Positions 1-8,462 of a DNA stretch of 64,000 nt are shown here, in pieces. The position numbers and the translations under genes were made by a program. The notes under the pieces were generated by a model. The model was not told the DNA's origin. It worked only from the letters and a program-made list of their open reading frames with translations, and ran no database searches. Origin of the DNA: an uncultured Eubacterium sp. (GTDB lineage Bacteria; Bacillota; Clostridia; Oscillospirales; Acutalibacteraceae); NCBI RefSeq assembly GCF_934561735.1, contig NZ_CAKTGT010000007.1, positions 1 through 64,000 on the forward strand, written 5' to 3'. Each line of letters starts with the position of its first letter. Within the stretch, counting starts at the first letter, position 1.

Positions 1-85
1 GCGAGAGTGGCGGAATCGGCAGACGCGCACGTTTGAGGGGCGTGTGGGGCGACTCGTACGGGTTCAAGTCCCGTCTCTCGCACCA
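1..85 (+). tRNA. tRNA-Leu (anticodon GAG)
   Basis: A class II tRNA with a long variable arm. The acceptor stem GCGAGAG (1-7) pairs perfectly with CTCTCGC (75-81), followed by discriminator A and an encoded CCA (83-85). The T arm carries GGTTCAAGTCC. The anticodon stem CACGT/GCGTG encloses the loop TTGAGGG, giving anticodon GAG, which reads CUC and CUU leucine codons. The tRNA starts exactly at the window edge, so any upstream promoter or tRNA cluster is not visible. Confidence 0.95.
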
Positions 86-87
86 AA

Positions 88-123
88 AAATAGCAATTAC
101 CATTTGGTGATTGCTATTTTTTT
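88..123 (+). terminator. intrinsic terminator of tRNA-Leu
   Basis: A 13-bp hairpin (AATAGCAATTACC pairing with GGTGATTGCTATT, one G-T wobble) is followed by a run of seven T. It lies directly behind the tRNA. Confidence 0.85.
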
Positions 124-191
124 ATGCTGTGGATATTTTGTTTGCATTTTCAACAAAAGCATAAACAAATTATTAATAATTTTGTTTATAA

Positions 192-220
192 TTGACAATT
201 CGCGTGACGCATTGTAAAAT
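192..220 (+). promoter_or_regulatory. sigma-A-type promoter for the SGNH hydrolase gene
   Basis: TTGACA (192-197) and TAAAAT (215-220) are separated by 17 bases, close to the vegetative consensus. The leader to the start codon at 310 is about 80 bases and has no recognised riboswitch. Confidence 0.6.
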
Positions 221-309
221 ATATTGTAAGTTATCGGTTTGAGGAGAAACAGTGATGACTGCTTTAAAGCGCATCGGTAAGATGTGCTTTTGTTGTTTTA
301 GGAGTTGTT

Positions 310-1071
310 ATGAGTAAAAGAAAAAAGATATTCACTGTAGTTACGGCGGTGTTTACCGCTTTGGTTATATTAACCGTTGCAATAGTCGGCGGAATTTTCG
401 GTTTGTTTAATAAAGGCAACAGCCTTAAATACAGTCCCGAGCAAAGCACTCAAACGGACAGTATGCTTTACGGCAAAAGAATTATTTTTTTAGGCAGTTC
501 CGTAACATACGGTTACGGTGCTCTCGGTGATTCGTTTGTTGATTATCTTGAATACCAAGACGGCGTTATTCCGATAAAAGAGGCAAAGTCGGGCACCACC
601 CTTGTTGATAACGGCAAAAACAGCTATATCTCCCGTATGAAAGCGATAGACACCGCAACTGCGGTAGATGCTTTTGTGTGCCAGCTTTCTACCAACGATG
701 CTACAAAGAAAAAACCGCTCGGCAAAATTTCGGACAGCTACAGCCTTGATGATTTTGATACAAAAACCGTCATAGGTGCAGTTGAATATATTATTTGTTA
801 TGCAAAGTTCACATGGAATTGTCCTGTTATTTTTTATACCAATGTTAAATATGACAGCGATAATTACGCAAAAATGGTTGATGCTCTCAACGAGCTTAAA
901 TCAAAATGGAATATAGATGTTATAGATTTGTGGAATAACAAGTCTATGCAAAATGTTTCCGATAATGACAGAAAAACTTATATGATTGATGAAATTCATC
1001 CTACCAGAAGAGGGTACAGGGAATGGTGGACTCCGGTTATACGCCGCCAGCTTGAGAAATATATAAATTAA
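310..1071 (+). CDS. membrane-anchored SGNH/GDSL-type hydrolase
   Basis: A 253-residue protein with a basic N-terminus and one hydrophobic segment (about residues 10-32), so probably anchored with its catalytic domain outside the cell. Block I reads FLGSSVTYGYGA, with the predicted nucleophile serine in GSS. The C-terminal block is DEIHPTRRGY, supplying the Asp-x-x-His pair, and an Asn in STNDAT fits block III. These are the SGNH esterase/lipase signatures. Such enzymes usually deacylate lipids or acetylated glycans; the substrate cannot be told. RBS GGAG lies at about 300. Monocistronic, with its own promoter and terminator. Confidence 0.8.
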   Translation: MSKRKKIFTVVTAVFTALVILTVAIVGGIFGLFNKGNSLKYSPEQSTQTDSMLYGKRIIFLGSSVTYGYGALGDSFVDYLEYQDGVIPIKEAKSGTTLVDNGKNSYISRMKAIDTATAVDAFVCQLSTNDATKKKPLGKISDSYSLDDFDTKTVIGAVEYIICYAKFTWNCPVIFYTNVKYDSDNYAKMVDALNELKSKWNIDVIDLWNNKSMQNVSDNDRKTYMIDEIHPTRRGYREWWTPVIRRQLEKYIN

Positions 1072-1120
1072 ACTGTTGATAAAACTTCTAAAACATGCTA
1101 ATAAATAATAATGCCTGTTT

Positions 1121-1153
1121 AATGCCGCAAACATTGAGTTTGCGGTATTTTTT
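1121..1153 (+). terminator. intrinsic terminator after SGNH hydrolase
   Basis: A 12-bp stem, AATGCCGCAAAC with GTTTGCGGTATT, a 5-base loop and a T run to 1153. Confidence 0.8.
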
Positions 1154-1236
1154 ATAGCACCCGCTCGCAAGAAAATGAAATTCAGAACCTTCCTAACAAA
1201 CTATAATATGCCGAAAATACACTTTCTGTATAAATT

Positions 1237-1250
1237 CGAACATTTGTATT
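1237..1250 (+). promoter_or_regulatory. candidate LexA (SOS) box
   Basis: CGAACATTTGTATT matches the left half and the GT of the right half of the Gram-positive LexA/DinR consensus CGAAC-N4-GTTCG. It abuts the -35 hexamer of the promoter for the Y-family polymerase, where repressor binding would block transcription. The right half-site is imperfect, so this is a likely rather than certain operator. Confidence 0.55.
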
Positions 1251-1276
1251 GCAATTTCGTTTTTTTGTGATATAAT
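1249..1276 (+). promoter_or_regulatory. promoter of the polymerase/YolD operon
   Basis: TTGCAA (1249-1254) and TATAAT (1271-1276) with a 16-base spacer and an upstream TG (TGATATAAT, extended -10). It overlaps the candidate LexA box. Confidence 0.65.
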
Positions 1277-1316
1277 GTATTTAGCGTTAAATAATATTTC
1301 TGCGGAGGTGCATTTT

Positions 1317-2810
1317 ATGGCAAAGCAAAAAACATATATCGCAATAGATTTAAAGTCATTTTATGCCTCTGTGGAGTGCGTTGAGCGAGGACTTGACCCG
1401 CTGAAAAACAATCTTGTTGTAGCGGATGAGGGAAGAACCGAAAAAACGATTTGCCTTGCCGTGTCGCCGTCGCTGAAGGCTCACGGTATTTCGGGCAGAG
1501 CAAGGCTTTTTGAAGTTATCGAGCGTGTAAAACAGGTTAACAATAACCGCAAGCTTAATATTAATTATGCCGATTTTAAAGGCGAATCGTACAATGCCGA
1601 TGAACTCAAGGATGATTATTTTAAACTGTCGTATATCGTTGCTCCGCCGAGAATGAACCTTTACAAAAAGTACAGTAACAGGATTTTTGCCATATATTCA
1701 AATTTTGTGTCACCTGAGGATATTTTGGTTTATTCGATTGACGAGGTGTTTATAGACGCAACAAATTATCTTTATTCAAGAGGTGTTACGGCACATCAAC
1801 TTGCTATGGATATGATAAAAGCCGTGCTTGCTGAAACAGGCATAACCGCAACCGCAGGCATCGGCACAAATATGTATCTTGCCAAGGTGGCAATGGATAT
1901 AGTCGCAAAGCATATTGAGGCAGATAAGGACGGCGTGCGTATTGCCGAACTTGACGAAATGTCTTATCGCAAATTGTTGTGGGATTATCTCCCGATTACC
2001 GATTTTTGGCGTGTCGGCAGAGGTATCGGCAAAAGGCTTGAAAGCGTCGGCATTTACACTATGGGCGATATTGCAAAATGCTCGCTCGGGAGTGATTCGG
2101 AATTTTACAACGAGAATTTGCTGTATAAACTTTTCGGAATCAATGCCGAACTTCTAATAGACCATGCGTGGGGCTGGGAACCTTGCACCATAGATGATGT
2201 AAAATCATATAAGCCCGATACCAAAAGTATCAGCTCGGGTCAGGTGCTTACCCGTCCGTACAGTTTTGATGAAACCGCTGTTATCGTGCGTGAAATGGCA
2301 GAACTTTTGGCTCTCGATTTGGTGGATAAAAAGGTAAACACCAACCAAATTGTCCTCACTCTTAATTATGATACGGAAAATATAAAGAAAGGCTATAAGG
2401 GCGAAATCACCGTGGACGGCTACGGCAGAAAAATTCCCAAGCACGCTCACGGAACGGGCAATATCAATCGCCTTACTTCGTCATCAAAGCTTATTGTAAA
2501 AGCCGCTATGGATGTGTTTTACAGGATTGCCGACCGCAGTCTTTCCGTTCGCAAAGTTAGTATTTGCGCAAATCATATAACCGATGAAAATAAGACGGAA
2601 TCCGACAATGTTCAACTTGATTTGTTTACCGATTATTCCAAAATCAAAGCCGAGGAGGACGCTCTCAAAAAAGAACGAAGCCTGCAAAATGCAATGCTCC
2701 GCATTCAAAAACGCTATGGCAAAAACGCAATTTTAAAGGGTACGAATTTGCAGGATTGTGCCACAACCGTAGAACGCAATAATCAGGTCGGAGGTCATAA
2801 GGCAGAATGA
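1317..2810 (+). CDS. Y-family DNA polymerase (UmuC/UvrX-like translesion polymerase)
   Basis: 497 residues when started at 1317, where GGAGGTG (1303-1309) gives good spacing; an in-frame ATG at 1275 lies on the promoter -10 and is rejected. The palm motif YIAIDLKSFYASVE (metal-binding Asp11) and the catalytic YSIDEVFID (Asp142/Glu143) are intact, and helix-hairpin-helix-like DFWRVGRGIGKRLESVGI follows. This is the DNA polymerase IV/V superfamily, most like the UvrX/UmuC branch found beside YolD genes in Firmicutes. Its role is error-prone synthesis past DNA damage. The next gene overlaps its stop codon, so the two are translationally coupled. A candidate SOS operator lies upstream. Confidence 0.9.
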   Translation: MAKQKTYIAIDLKSFYASVECVERGLDPLKNNLVVADEGRTEKTICLAVSPSLKAHGISGRARLFEVIERVKQVNNNRKLNINYADFKGESYNADELKDDYFKLSYIVAPPRMNLYKKYSNRIFAIYSNFVSPEDILVYSIDEVFIDATNYLYSRGVTAHQLAMDMIKAVLAETGITATAGIGTNMYLAKVAMDIVAKHIEADKDGVRIAELDEMSYRKLLWDYLPITDFWRVGRGIGKRLESVGIYTMGDIAKCSLGSDSEFYNENLLYKLFGINAELLIDHAWGWEPCTIDDVKSYKPDTKSISSGQVLTRPYSFDETAVIVREMAELLALDLVDKKVNTNQIVLTLNYDTENIKKGYKGEITVDGYGRKIPKHAHGTGNINRLTSSSKLIVKAAMDVFYRIADRSLSVRKVSICANHITDENKTESDNVQLDLFTDYSKIKAEEDALKKERSLQNAMLRIQKRYGKNAILKGTNLQDCATTVERNNQVGGHKAE

Positions 2811-3199
2811 AATATGATGATATTATAGATTTGCCGCACCATATATCCACAAGGCGTGCACATCTTTCAATGGCTCAACGCTCCGCACAGTTTGCCTCCT
2901 TTGCCGCACTCAAAGGTTTTGAGGACGAAATTGCCGAAACCGCCAGAGTTACCGATAAAAAGATAATCCTTGATGAAAACGAGATAGAAATTTTAAACGA
3001 AGCCTTGCAGTATATATCCTACAATATCAATGAAATTTCGGAGGTGTCAATTACTTATTTTGTGCCCGACAAATTAAAATCGGGCGGTGCTTATGTTACA
3101 AAAAAAGGAACGGTGAAGAAAATTGACACTTTCAACAAATCCGTCACTGTTGACAATACCGAAATACCGGTAAACGATATTTTAAAAATAGAAATATAA
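2807..3199 (+). CDS. YolD-like protein
   Basis: 130 residues, starting in the ATGA overlap with the polymerase stop. The N-terminal block with HISTRRAHLSMAQRSAQF and FAALKGF is the hallmark of the YolD-like family, whose clostridial members carry S-M-x-x-R-A-A-Q-F-x-x-F-A-A-L-x-G. The second half (about 55-130) is a small beta-rich domain ending in EIPVNDILKIEI. In Bacillus, yolD genes pair with uvrX-type polymerases and are SOS-induced; a functional link to translesion synthesis is inferred from that association. The molecular role is not established. Confidence 0.85.
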   Translation: MKYDDIIDLPHHISTRRAHLSMAQRSAQFASFAALKGFEDEIAETARVTDKKIILDENEIEILNEALQYISYNINEISEVSITYFVPDKLKSGGAYVTKKGTVKKIDTFNKSVTVDNTEIPVNDILKIEI

Positions 3200-3212
3200 T
3201 TTTACATTCACC

Positions 3213-3241
3213 TTGCGATATGCTATTATGTTATGTATAAA
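3213..3241 (+). promoter_or_regulatory. putative promoter for the GTPase-NYN fusion gene
   Basis: TTGCGA (3213-3218) and TATAAA (3236-3241) are 17 bases apart in the 60-base gap before the gene. The predicted leader is very short (about 12-15 bases), just enough for the GAGGTG ribosome binding site. Confidence 0.45.
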
Positions 3242-3259
3242 TTATCGTGAGGTGAGAAA

Positions 3260-5836
3260 ATGAAAAAAATCGTTGTCGGCATACTTGCTCATGTTGACTC
3301 GGGCAAAACAACTTTGTCAGAGGCTATGCTTTATCTTTCGGGCACAATCTCAAAACTCGGCAGGGTAGACAGCAAAAATTCTTTTCTCGACACTTTTTCT
3401 CTTGAACGCTCACGAGGCATCACAATTTTTTCAAAGCAGGCACTTCTCAAATACAAGGATACGGATATAACGCTTATTGACACACCGGGGCATGTTGATT
3501 TTTCGGCAGAAACCGAACGAACTCTTCAGGTGCTTGATTATGCAATTTTAGTTATCAGTGCAACCGACGGCGTTCAAAGCCACACTCAAACTCTGTGGAA
3601 ACTCCTTGCAAAGTACAATGTGCCGTGCTTTATTTTTGTTAATAAAACCGATTTGGACGGTGCAGACAGAGATGTTGCTCTCTGTCAACTTAAAACAAAA
3701 CTCAGCGATAATTGTATTGACTTTAATCTGCCCGATGATGAGCTTAACGAAAATATCGCCTTATGTGACGAATCTTTGCTTGAAAAGTACGAAAACGGTA
3801 CTCTTAACAAATTTGATGTTGCGTCTGCCGTTAAGAGCAGAAAAATCTTTCCGTGTATGTTCGGTTCCGCACTCAAACTTGACGGCGTGGATGCCTTTAT
3901 GGATTTGCTGAACGATTATACCGAAATGCCTGCATACGGCACCGATTTTGGTGCAAAGGTGTATAAGATTTCCGAGGATAAGGGTCAACGCCTTACCATG
4001 ATGAAAATCACGGGCGGCTCTCTTAAAGTAAAAGAGGTGCTCAAAAGCGAAAAAAATATTAACGCCGAAAAAGTAAATCAAATTCGTCTTTATTCGGGCG
4101 AAAAGTTTACTGCGGTTGACGAAGCACAGGCAGGTACTGTTTGTGCCGTTACCGGTATAACCTTTACAAATTCGGGTGACGGGCTCGGCACGGAAGACAA
4201 TTCTTCAATGCCCGTTTTAACGCCTGTTTTGACCTATACCGTCAATGTTCCCGATGGTACGGACGCTCACACCGTGCTTTCAAATATGAAAATTTTGGAA
4301 AGTGAGGACCCTCAGCTCAAGGTTGAGTGGAATGAGCGTTATTCCGAAATTCATGTTAAATTGATGGGTGATATTCAGCTTGAGGTTTTGCAAACTCTTT
4401 TTGCCGATAGGTTCGGTATTGATATATCATTTGGCAAGGGCAGTATTATTTATAAAGAAACTATTGAAGAAGTCGTTGAGGGAGTCGGTCATTTTGAACC
4501 GCTACGCCATTATGCCGAGGTGCATTTGCTTCTTAAACCCGGAAAGCGTGGAAGCGGACTTGTTTTCAAAACAGAGTGCAAAGAGGATGTTCTCGATAAA
4601 AATTGGCAACGCTTAATTCTCACTCATTTGTATGAAAAAACACATGTCGGCGTTCTAACAGGTTCGCCGATAACCGATATGGAAATTATATTAAAATCGG
4701 GCAAGGCTCACCCAAAGCATACCGAAGGCGGCGATTTTCGGCAGGCAACTTATCGTGCCGTTCGCCAAGGATTGCACAGTGCAAAAAGCGTTTTGCTTGA
4801 GCCTTATTATGACTTTACTCTTGAAGTTCCCACCGAAAATGTCGGCAGGGCAATGTCGGATATTCAGTTTATGCACGGCACATTCAATCCTCCCGAAACC
4901 GATGGAGAAAACTCCGTGTTTACAGGCAGTGCTCCTGTTTCAACTATGTATGATTATGCCCGTGATGTGCGTATGTACACCCACGGTAAGGGAAAACTTG
5001 TTTGTGCACTTAAAGGCTATGAACCTTGTCATAACAGCGATGAGGTTATTGCCGAGTTTGGTTACGACCCGGACAGCGACACCGATAACACTTGTGATTC
5101 CGTATTTTGCTCCAAAGGTTCGGGATATACCGTAAAATGGGATGAAGTCAAAAGTCATATGCACCTGCCGAGCATTCTTTCAACGCCTAAAAGCGAGTAC
5201 GCACAAACATTTTCAAAAAGCCGTGCTTCAAGTTATGCCGACAAAAAGGATTTGTTTGCACTTGATAAGGAACTTATGGAAATTTTTGAGCAGACCTACG
5301 GTCCGATTAAAAACAGAAATCCGAATAACAGCCATTTCAGTTTTACCGAAAAGGCAAAAACGCCTAATCCCAAAAAGCTCCCTAAGGTGCCTAAGTACGA
5401 AGGCCCCGAATATCTTTTGGTAGACGGCTACAATGTTATTTTTGCGTGGGACAACCTTAATAAACTTGCCGAAAGCAGTATTGACGGAGCAAGAAACGCC
5501 CTTATCAATATTCTTTGTAATTATCAGGGCTACAAAAAATGCGAGGTAATCGTTGTTTTTGATGCTTACAAGGTTAAGGGCAATCACCGTGAAATCGAAA
5601 AGGTGAACAATATCACCGTTGTTTATACCAAAGAAGCCGAAACCGCAGATATGTATATCGAAAAAGCTTCGCTTGATTTGGCTAAAAAGCATAAGGTTAG
5701 GGTTGTTACTTCGGACGCACTTGAACAGGTGATTATTCTCGGCAACGGTGCACTTCGTGTTTCTTCCCGAGAATTTCAGGCAGAGATTTCCGCTGCCGAG
5801 CAAACCATTCGGAATATAATCGAAAACAATCATTAA
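3260..5836 (+). CDS. TetM/EF-G-like translational GTPase fused to a Rae1/YacP-type NYN nuclease
   Basis: 858 residues. Residues 1 to about 640 form a translational GTPase of the ribosomal-protection (TetM/TetO) branch: P-loop AHVDSGKT (10-17), switch II DTPGHVDF, base-recognition NKTD, then EF-G-like domains. A block not in classical TetM, DSVFCSKGSGYTVKW, follows. After a Lys/Pro linker (KAKTPNPKKLPKVPKYEGP), residues 718-858 form an NYN domain: VDGYNVIFAW, VVFDAYKVKG, TKEAETAD and TSDALEQ match the acidic active-site motifs of YacP/Rae1, a ribosome-associated A-site mRNA endonuclease in Bacillus. Known: each half acts at the ribosome. Inferred: the GTPase positions the nuclease on stalled ribosomes. 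Long clostridial proteins of this kind are often labelled tetracycline resistance; the sequence alone does not support that. Monocistronic, with its own terminator. Confidence 0.85.
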   Translation: MKKIVVGILAHVDSGKTTLSEAMLYLSGTISKLGRVDSKNSFLDTFSLERSRGITIFSKQALLKYKDTDITLIDTPGHVDFSAETERTLQVLDYAILVISATDGVQSHTQTLWKLLAKYNVPCFIFVNKTDLDGADRDVALCQLKTKLSDNCIDFNLPDDELNENIALCDESLLEKYENGTLNKFDVASAVKSRKIFPCMFGSALKLDGVDAFMDLLNDYTEMPAYGTDFGAKVYKISEDKGQRLTMMKITGGSLKVKEVLKSEKNINAEKVNQIRLYSGEKFTAVDEAQAGTVCAVTGITFTNSGDGLGTEDNSSMPVLTPVLTYTVNVPDGTDAHTVLSNMKILESEDPQLKVEWNERYSEIHVKLMGDIQLEVLQTLFADRFGIDISFGKGSIIYKETIEEVVEGVGHFEPLRHYAEVHLLLKPGKRGSGLVFKTECKEDVLDKNWQRLILTHLYEKTHVGVLTGSPITDMEIILKSGKAHPKHTEGGDFRQATYRAVRQGLHSAKSVLLEPYYDFTLEVPTENVGRAMSDIQFMHGTFNPPETDGENSVFTGSAPVSTMYDYARDVRMYTHGKGKLVCALKGYEPCHNSDEVIAEFGYDPDSDTDNTCDSVFCSKGSGYTVKWDEVKSHMHLPSILSTPKSEYAQTFSKSRASSYADKKDLFALDKELMEIFEQTYGPIKNRNPNNSHFSFTEKAKTPNPKKLPKVPKYEGPEYLLVDGYNVIFAWDNLNKLAESSIDGARNALINILCNYQGYKKCEVIVVFDAYKVKGNHREIEKVNNITVVYTKEAETADMYIEKASLDLAKKHKVRVVTSDALEQVIILGNGALRVSSREFQAEISAAEQTIRNIIENNH

Positions 5837-5844
5837 AACTAATG

Positions 5845-5873
5845 CGGCTCCTCTTGTATAAGAGGAGCCGTTT
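5845..5873 (+). terminator. intrinsic terminator after the GTPase-NYN gene
   Basis: An 11-bp perfect stem CGGCTCCTCTT/AAGAGGAGCCG with loop GTAT and a short T run. Confidence 0.75.
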
Positions 5874-5880
5874 GTCTTTG

Positions 5881-5976
5881 TAGGGGCGGATATTATCCGC
5901 CCGCAGTACAAAACCCCGTGGAAAGATATTATCTTACCGTAGGCAAACACGGTTCGACCCTACAAATAATAATTTA
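5881..5976 (+). repeat. intergenic palindromic repeat (TAGGGG... family)
   Basis: GGGGCGGATATTATCCGCCC is a near-perfect palindrome (5883-5902) preceded by TA and followed by GCAG. A degenerate second copy (GAAAGATATTATCTTACC) follows, and the block closes with an inverted CCCTA at 5968-5972. Related palindromes occur near 22314, 31871 and 31946, each with the arm bases changed on both sides so that pairing is kept. Confidence 0.7.
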
Positions 5977-6014
5977 TACATTTGTATATTCTTACCTGTT
6001 GTTTTTTCCTTAAT

Positions 6015-6041
6015 AATATGCTATATTATAATTAGCATATT
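6015..6041 (+). promoter_or_regulatory. rnf promoter -10 inside a perfect inverted repeat (candidate operator)
   Basis: AATATGCTA (6015-6023) and TAGCATATT (6033-6041) form a perfect 9-bp inverted repeat with a 9-base spacer. The spacer contains most of a consensus -10, TATAAT (6027-6032). No strong -35 was found 17 bases upstream, which fits an activator-assisted or weak promoter. Position and symmetry suggest a dimeric regulator controlling the rnf operon; the regulator is unknown. Confidence 0.5.
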
Positions 6042-6078
6042 CAAAGTATGTCTAAAAGAGTAGAGAGGATGTTTTTTA

Positions 6079-7422
6079 ATGAAAAAAAGAAAAGCATTAA
6101 AAAAGGGACTTCATCTTTATGAGGGTAAGGAGCTCTCAAAGGATTTTCCTATTACATCGATTAATGCTTCTTCTGTAACCGTTTATCCTTTGAGCCAGCA
6201 TATCGGTGCACCGGCTGAGCCGCTTGTTAAACCGGGCGACAGGGTCCTCAAGGGTCAAATGATTGCAAAAGCAGGCGGATTTGTTTCCGCACCTGTGCAC
6301 AGTTCCGTGTCGGGTACGGTAAAATCAATCGAAAATCGCAGAGTTGTCAACGGCAGTTCGGTTAAGTCAATTGTTGTAGAAAATGACGGACTTGATGAGG
6401 AAGTTGAGGGAATGGGTGTTAAATCCGATCCTTATGAATTGTCACCGCAGGAACTTCTTCAAAAAATCAAGGATGCCGGTATTGTAGGTCTCGGCGGTGC
6501 AGGCTTCCCTACGGCGGTTAAGCTTTCACCTAAAAATGCCGATGAAATTGACACGCTTATTATCAACGGCTGTGAGTGCGAACCTTATCTCACCGTTGAT
6601 TATCGCATTATGCTTGAAAAAGGCGAGCAGATTGTAAAAGCCGTTCGTCAGGTTCAGCGAATTTTGCCAAACGCAAAGGCTGTTTTCGGTATTGAAGATA
6701 ATAAAAACGATTCTATCAAGGTTATCAAAGGCTTTATAAAGTCGGATGACAATATGGATATTTGCGAGCTTAAAACAAAGTATCCGCAGGGCGGCGAGCG
6801 TTCGCTTATTTATGCCGTAACAGGCAGAAAAATCAATTCAAAAATGCTTCCTGCCGATGCAAAATGCGTTGTTTTAAATTCGTCAACCTGTTTTGCGATT
6901 TACAATGCTCTTTATGAGAATATTCCGCTTATTTACAGATATATGACAGTAACGGGCGACGGCGTTAATCAGTGCAACAATTTCAAAGTTCCGCTCGGTT
7001 GCAGTCATCAGTATGTTGCAGAAAAGTGCGGCGGACTTAAAGACGATGTTGTCAAGATTATTTCGGGCGGTCCTATGACGGGCTTTGCCATGAGCAATCT
7101 TGATGTTCCCGTTCAAAAGACCTCTGCGTCAATTCTTGCGTTTACAGAGGACGATGTTGCCTCCGTTGAAGCTACAAATTGTATTCATTGCGGCAGATGT
7201 GTCAGCGTTTGCCCGTCAAATCTTGTTCCGCAAATGCTTGCAAAAACCGTTAAGCAAAACAATTATTCCGCTTTTGAAGATATGGGCGGTATGGAATGTG
7301 TTCAGTGCGGTTGCTGCTCGTATATTTGCCCTGCAAGAATTCCGCTTACCCATTTGTTTAATGTCGGCAAGGCGGAAGTAAGAAAAGAACTTAACAAGCA
7401 AAAAAGTCAGGAGGTTAACTAA
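6079..7422 (+). CDS. rnfC: Rnf complex subunit C (NADH-binding, Fe-S)
   Basis: 447 residues, the length of clostridial RnfC. The GLGGAGFPTAVKL motif (NADH/FMN-binding region), INGCECEPYLTVD, and two C-terminal [4Fe-4S] motifs, CIHCGRCVSVCP and CVQCGCCSYICP, are intact. RnfC is the peripheral cytosolic subunit that exchanges electrons with NAD(H). It is first in the operon; rnfD starts 2 bases after its stop, with its AGGAGG inside the end of rnfC. A palindromic candidate operator lies upstream. Confidence 0.95.
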   Translation: MKKRKALKKGLHLYEGKELSKDFPITSINASSVTVYPLSQHIGAPAEPLVKPGDRVLKGQMIAKAGGFVSAPVHSSVSGTVKSIENRRVVNGSSVKSIVVENDGLDEEVEGMGVKSDPYELSPQELLQKIKDAGIVGLGGAGFPTAVKLSPKNADEIDTLIINGCECEPYLTVDYRIMLEKGEQIVKAVRQVQRILPNAKAVFGIEDNKNDSIKVIKGFIKSDDNMDICELKTKYPQGGERSLIYAVTGRKINSKMLPADAKCVVLNSSTCFAIYNALYENIPLIYRYMTVTGDGVNQCNNFKVPLGCSHQYVAEKCGGLKDDVVKIISGGPMTGFAMSNLDVPVQKTSASILAFTEDDVASVEATNCIHCGRCVSVCPSNLVPQMLAKTVKQNNYSAFEDMGGMECVQCGCCSYICPARIPLTHLFNVGKAEVRKELNKQKSQEVN

Positions 7423-7424
7423 AT

Positions 7425-8462
7425 ATGTATAATGTTTCGGTATCTCCGCATTTAAGAGCACAGGACAGTACCAAATCGATTATGGGCGATGTTGCAATCG
7501 CACTTTTGCCTATCCTCGCTTTCGGTATTTATCACTTCGGTCTTCCTGCATTTTTCGTAACCGTTCTTTGTGTTGTTTCAAGCGTATTGTTTGAACTTCT
7601 CTTTGAACTTATTACAAAACGACCGATTACAATTTTTGACAACAGTGCATTGGTAACGGGACTTATCCTTGCCGTCAATCTTCCTGCAAGCGTGCCGTGG
7701 TACATTCCGATTCTCGGCAGTGCATTTGCGATTATCATTGTAAAAATGCTTTTTGGCGGCTTGGGTCAAAACTTTATGAACCCGGCTCTCGGTGCAAGAT
7801 GTTTTTTACTTATTTCATTTGCTTCAAAAATGAGCGATTATGCAATGTATAAGGTTTACGGTTCAACTTTTTCCGAACTTTTCAAGGGCGGCAAAATCAA
7901 GGATTGCCTTTATCTTTTGGCAGGCAAAACCGATACCGCACTTGACGCTGTGGCAGGTGCAACTCCTCTTGCACAGCTTGGTGACGGCAAAGAACTTGAT
8001 TTGACATCACTTTTCCTCGGTATGCACGGCGGTTGCATCGGTGAGGTTTCGGCTCTTGCCATCTTAATCGGTGCGGCTTATCTCCTTATCAAAAAGGTTA
8101 TTTCAATCCGTATTCCGGGCACATATATTCTTTCAACAGTTGCGTTTATCGCAATCATCCGCCTTATTCAGGGTGATACGGTAACCGTTAATTACCTTTT
8201 GGGCGAGGCTTTGTCGGGCGGACTTCTTGTCGGTGCGTTCTTTATGGCAACCGATTATGTTACAAGTCCGATAACCGCAAAGGGTCAAATCCTTTACGGC
8301 GTTGTTCTCGGTTTTGTAACCGCAATGTTCAGAGTTGTCGGTTCTTCCGCAGAGGGTGTTTCATATGCAATCATCATTTGCAACCTCCTCGTTCCTATGA
8401 TTGAAAAAATAACTGTTTCAAAGCCTTTCGGCTCCGTTAAAGCGAAAGGAGATGCACAGTAA
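7425..8462 (+). CDS. rnfD: Rnf complex subunit D (membrane, covalent FMN)
   Basis: 345 residues, polytopic, NQR2/RnfD family. The motif LDAVAGATPLAQ holds the S/T-G-A-T-type site where Thr carries phosphoester-linked FMN in RnfD/NqrB (here AGATP). Conserved TGLILAVNLPA, GGLGQNFMNPA and GALFMATDYVTSP-like (GAFFMATDYVTSP) segments are present. It is part of the ion-translocating core. Its stop overlaps the ATG of rnfG (TAATG), so the two are coupled. Confidence 0.95.
   Translation: MYNVSVSPHLRAQDSTKSIMGDVAIALLPILAFGIYHFGLPAFFVTVLCVVSSVLFELLFELITKRPITIFDNSALVTGLILAVNLPASVPWYIPILGSAFAIIIVKMLFGGLGQNFMNPALGARCFLLISFASKMSDYAMYKVYGSTFSELFKGGKIKDCLYLLAGKTDTALDAVAGATPLAQLGDGKELDLTSLFLGMHGGCIGEVSALAILIGAAYLLIKKVISIRIPGTYILSTVAFIAIIRLIQGDTVTVNYLLGEALSGGLLVGAFFMATDYVTSPITAKGQILYGVVLGFVTAMFRVVGSSAEGVSYAIIICNLLVPMIEKITVSKPFGSVKAKGDAQ

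Noticed and set aside
1275..1316. Upstream ATG for the Y-family polymerase
   Set aside because: It coincides with the -10 element and would add 14 residues not in the family; GGAGGTG points to 1317.
3260..5205. Tetracycline resistance gene tet(M)-type
   Set aside because: The GTPase half resembles TetM, but the protein carries extra domains, sits in a housekeeping context with no mobile element, and lacks evidence for the resistance-specific loop.
5228..5950. 240-codon open frame on the minus strand
   Set aside because: It lies antisense to the NYN part of the fusion gene, has no RBS or family likeness, and the plus-strand protein is clearly conserved.
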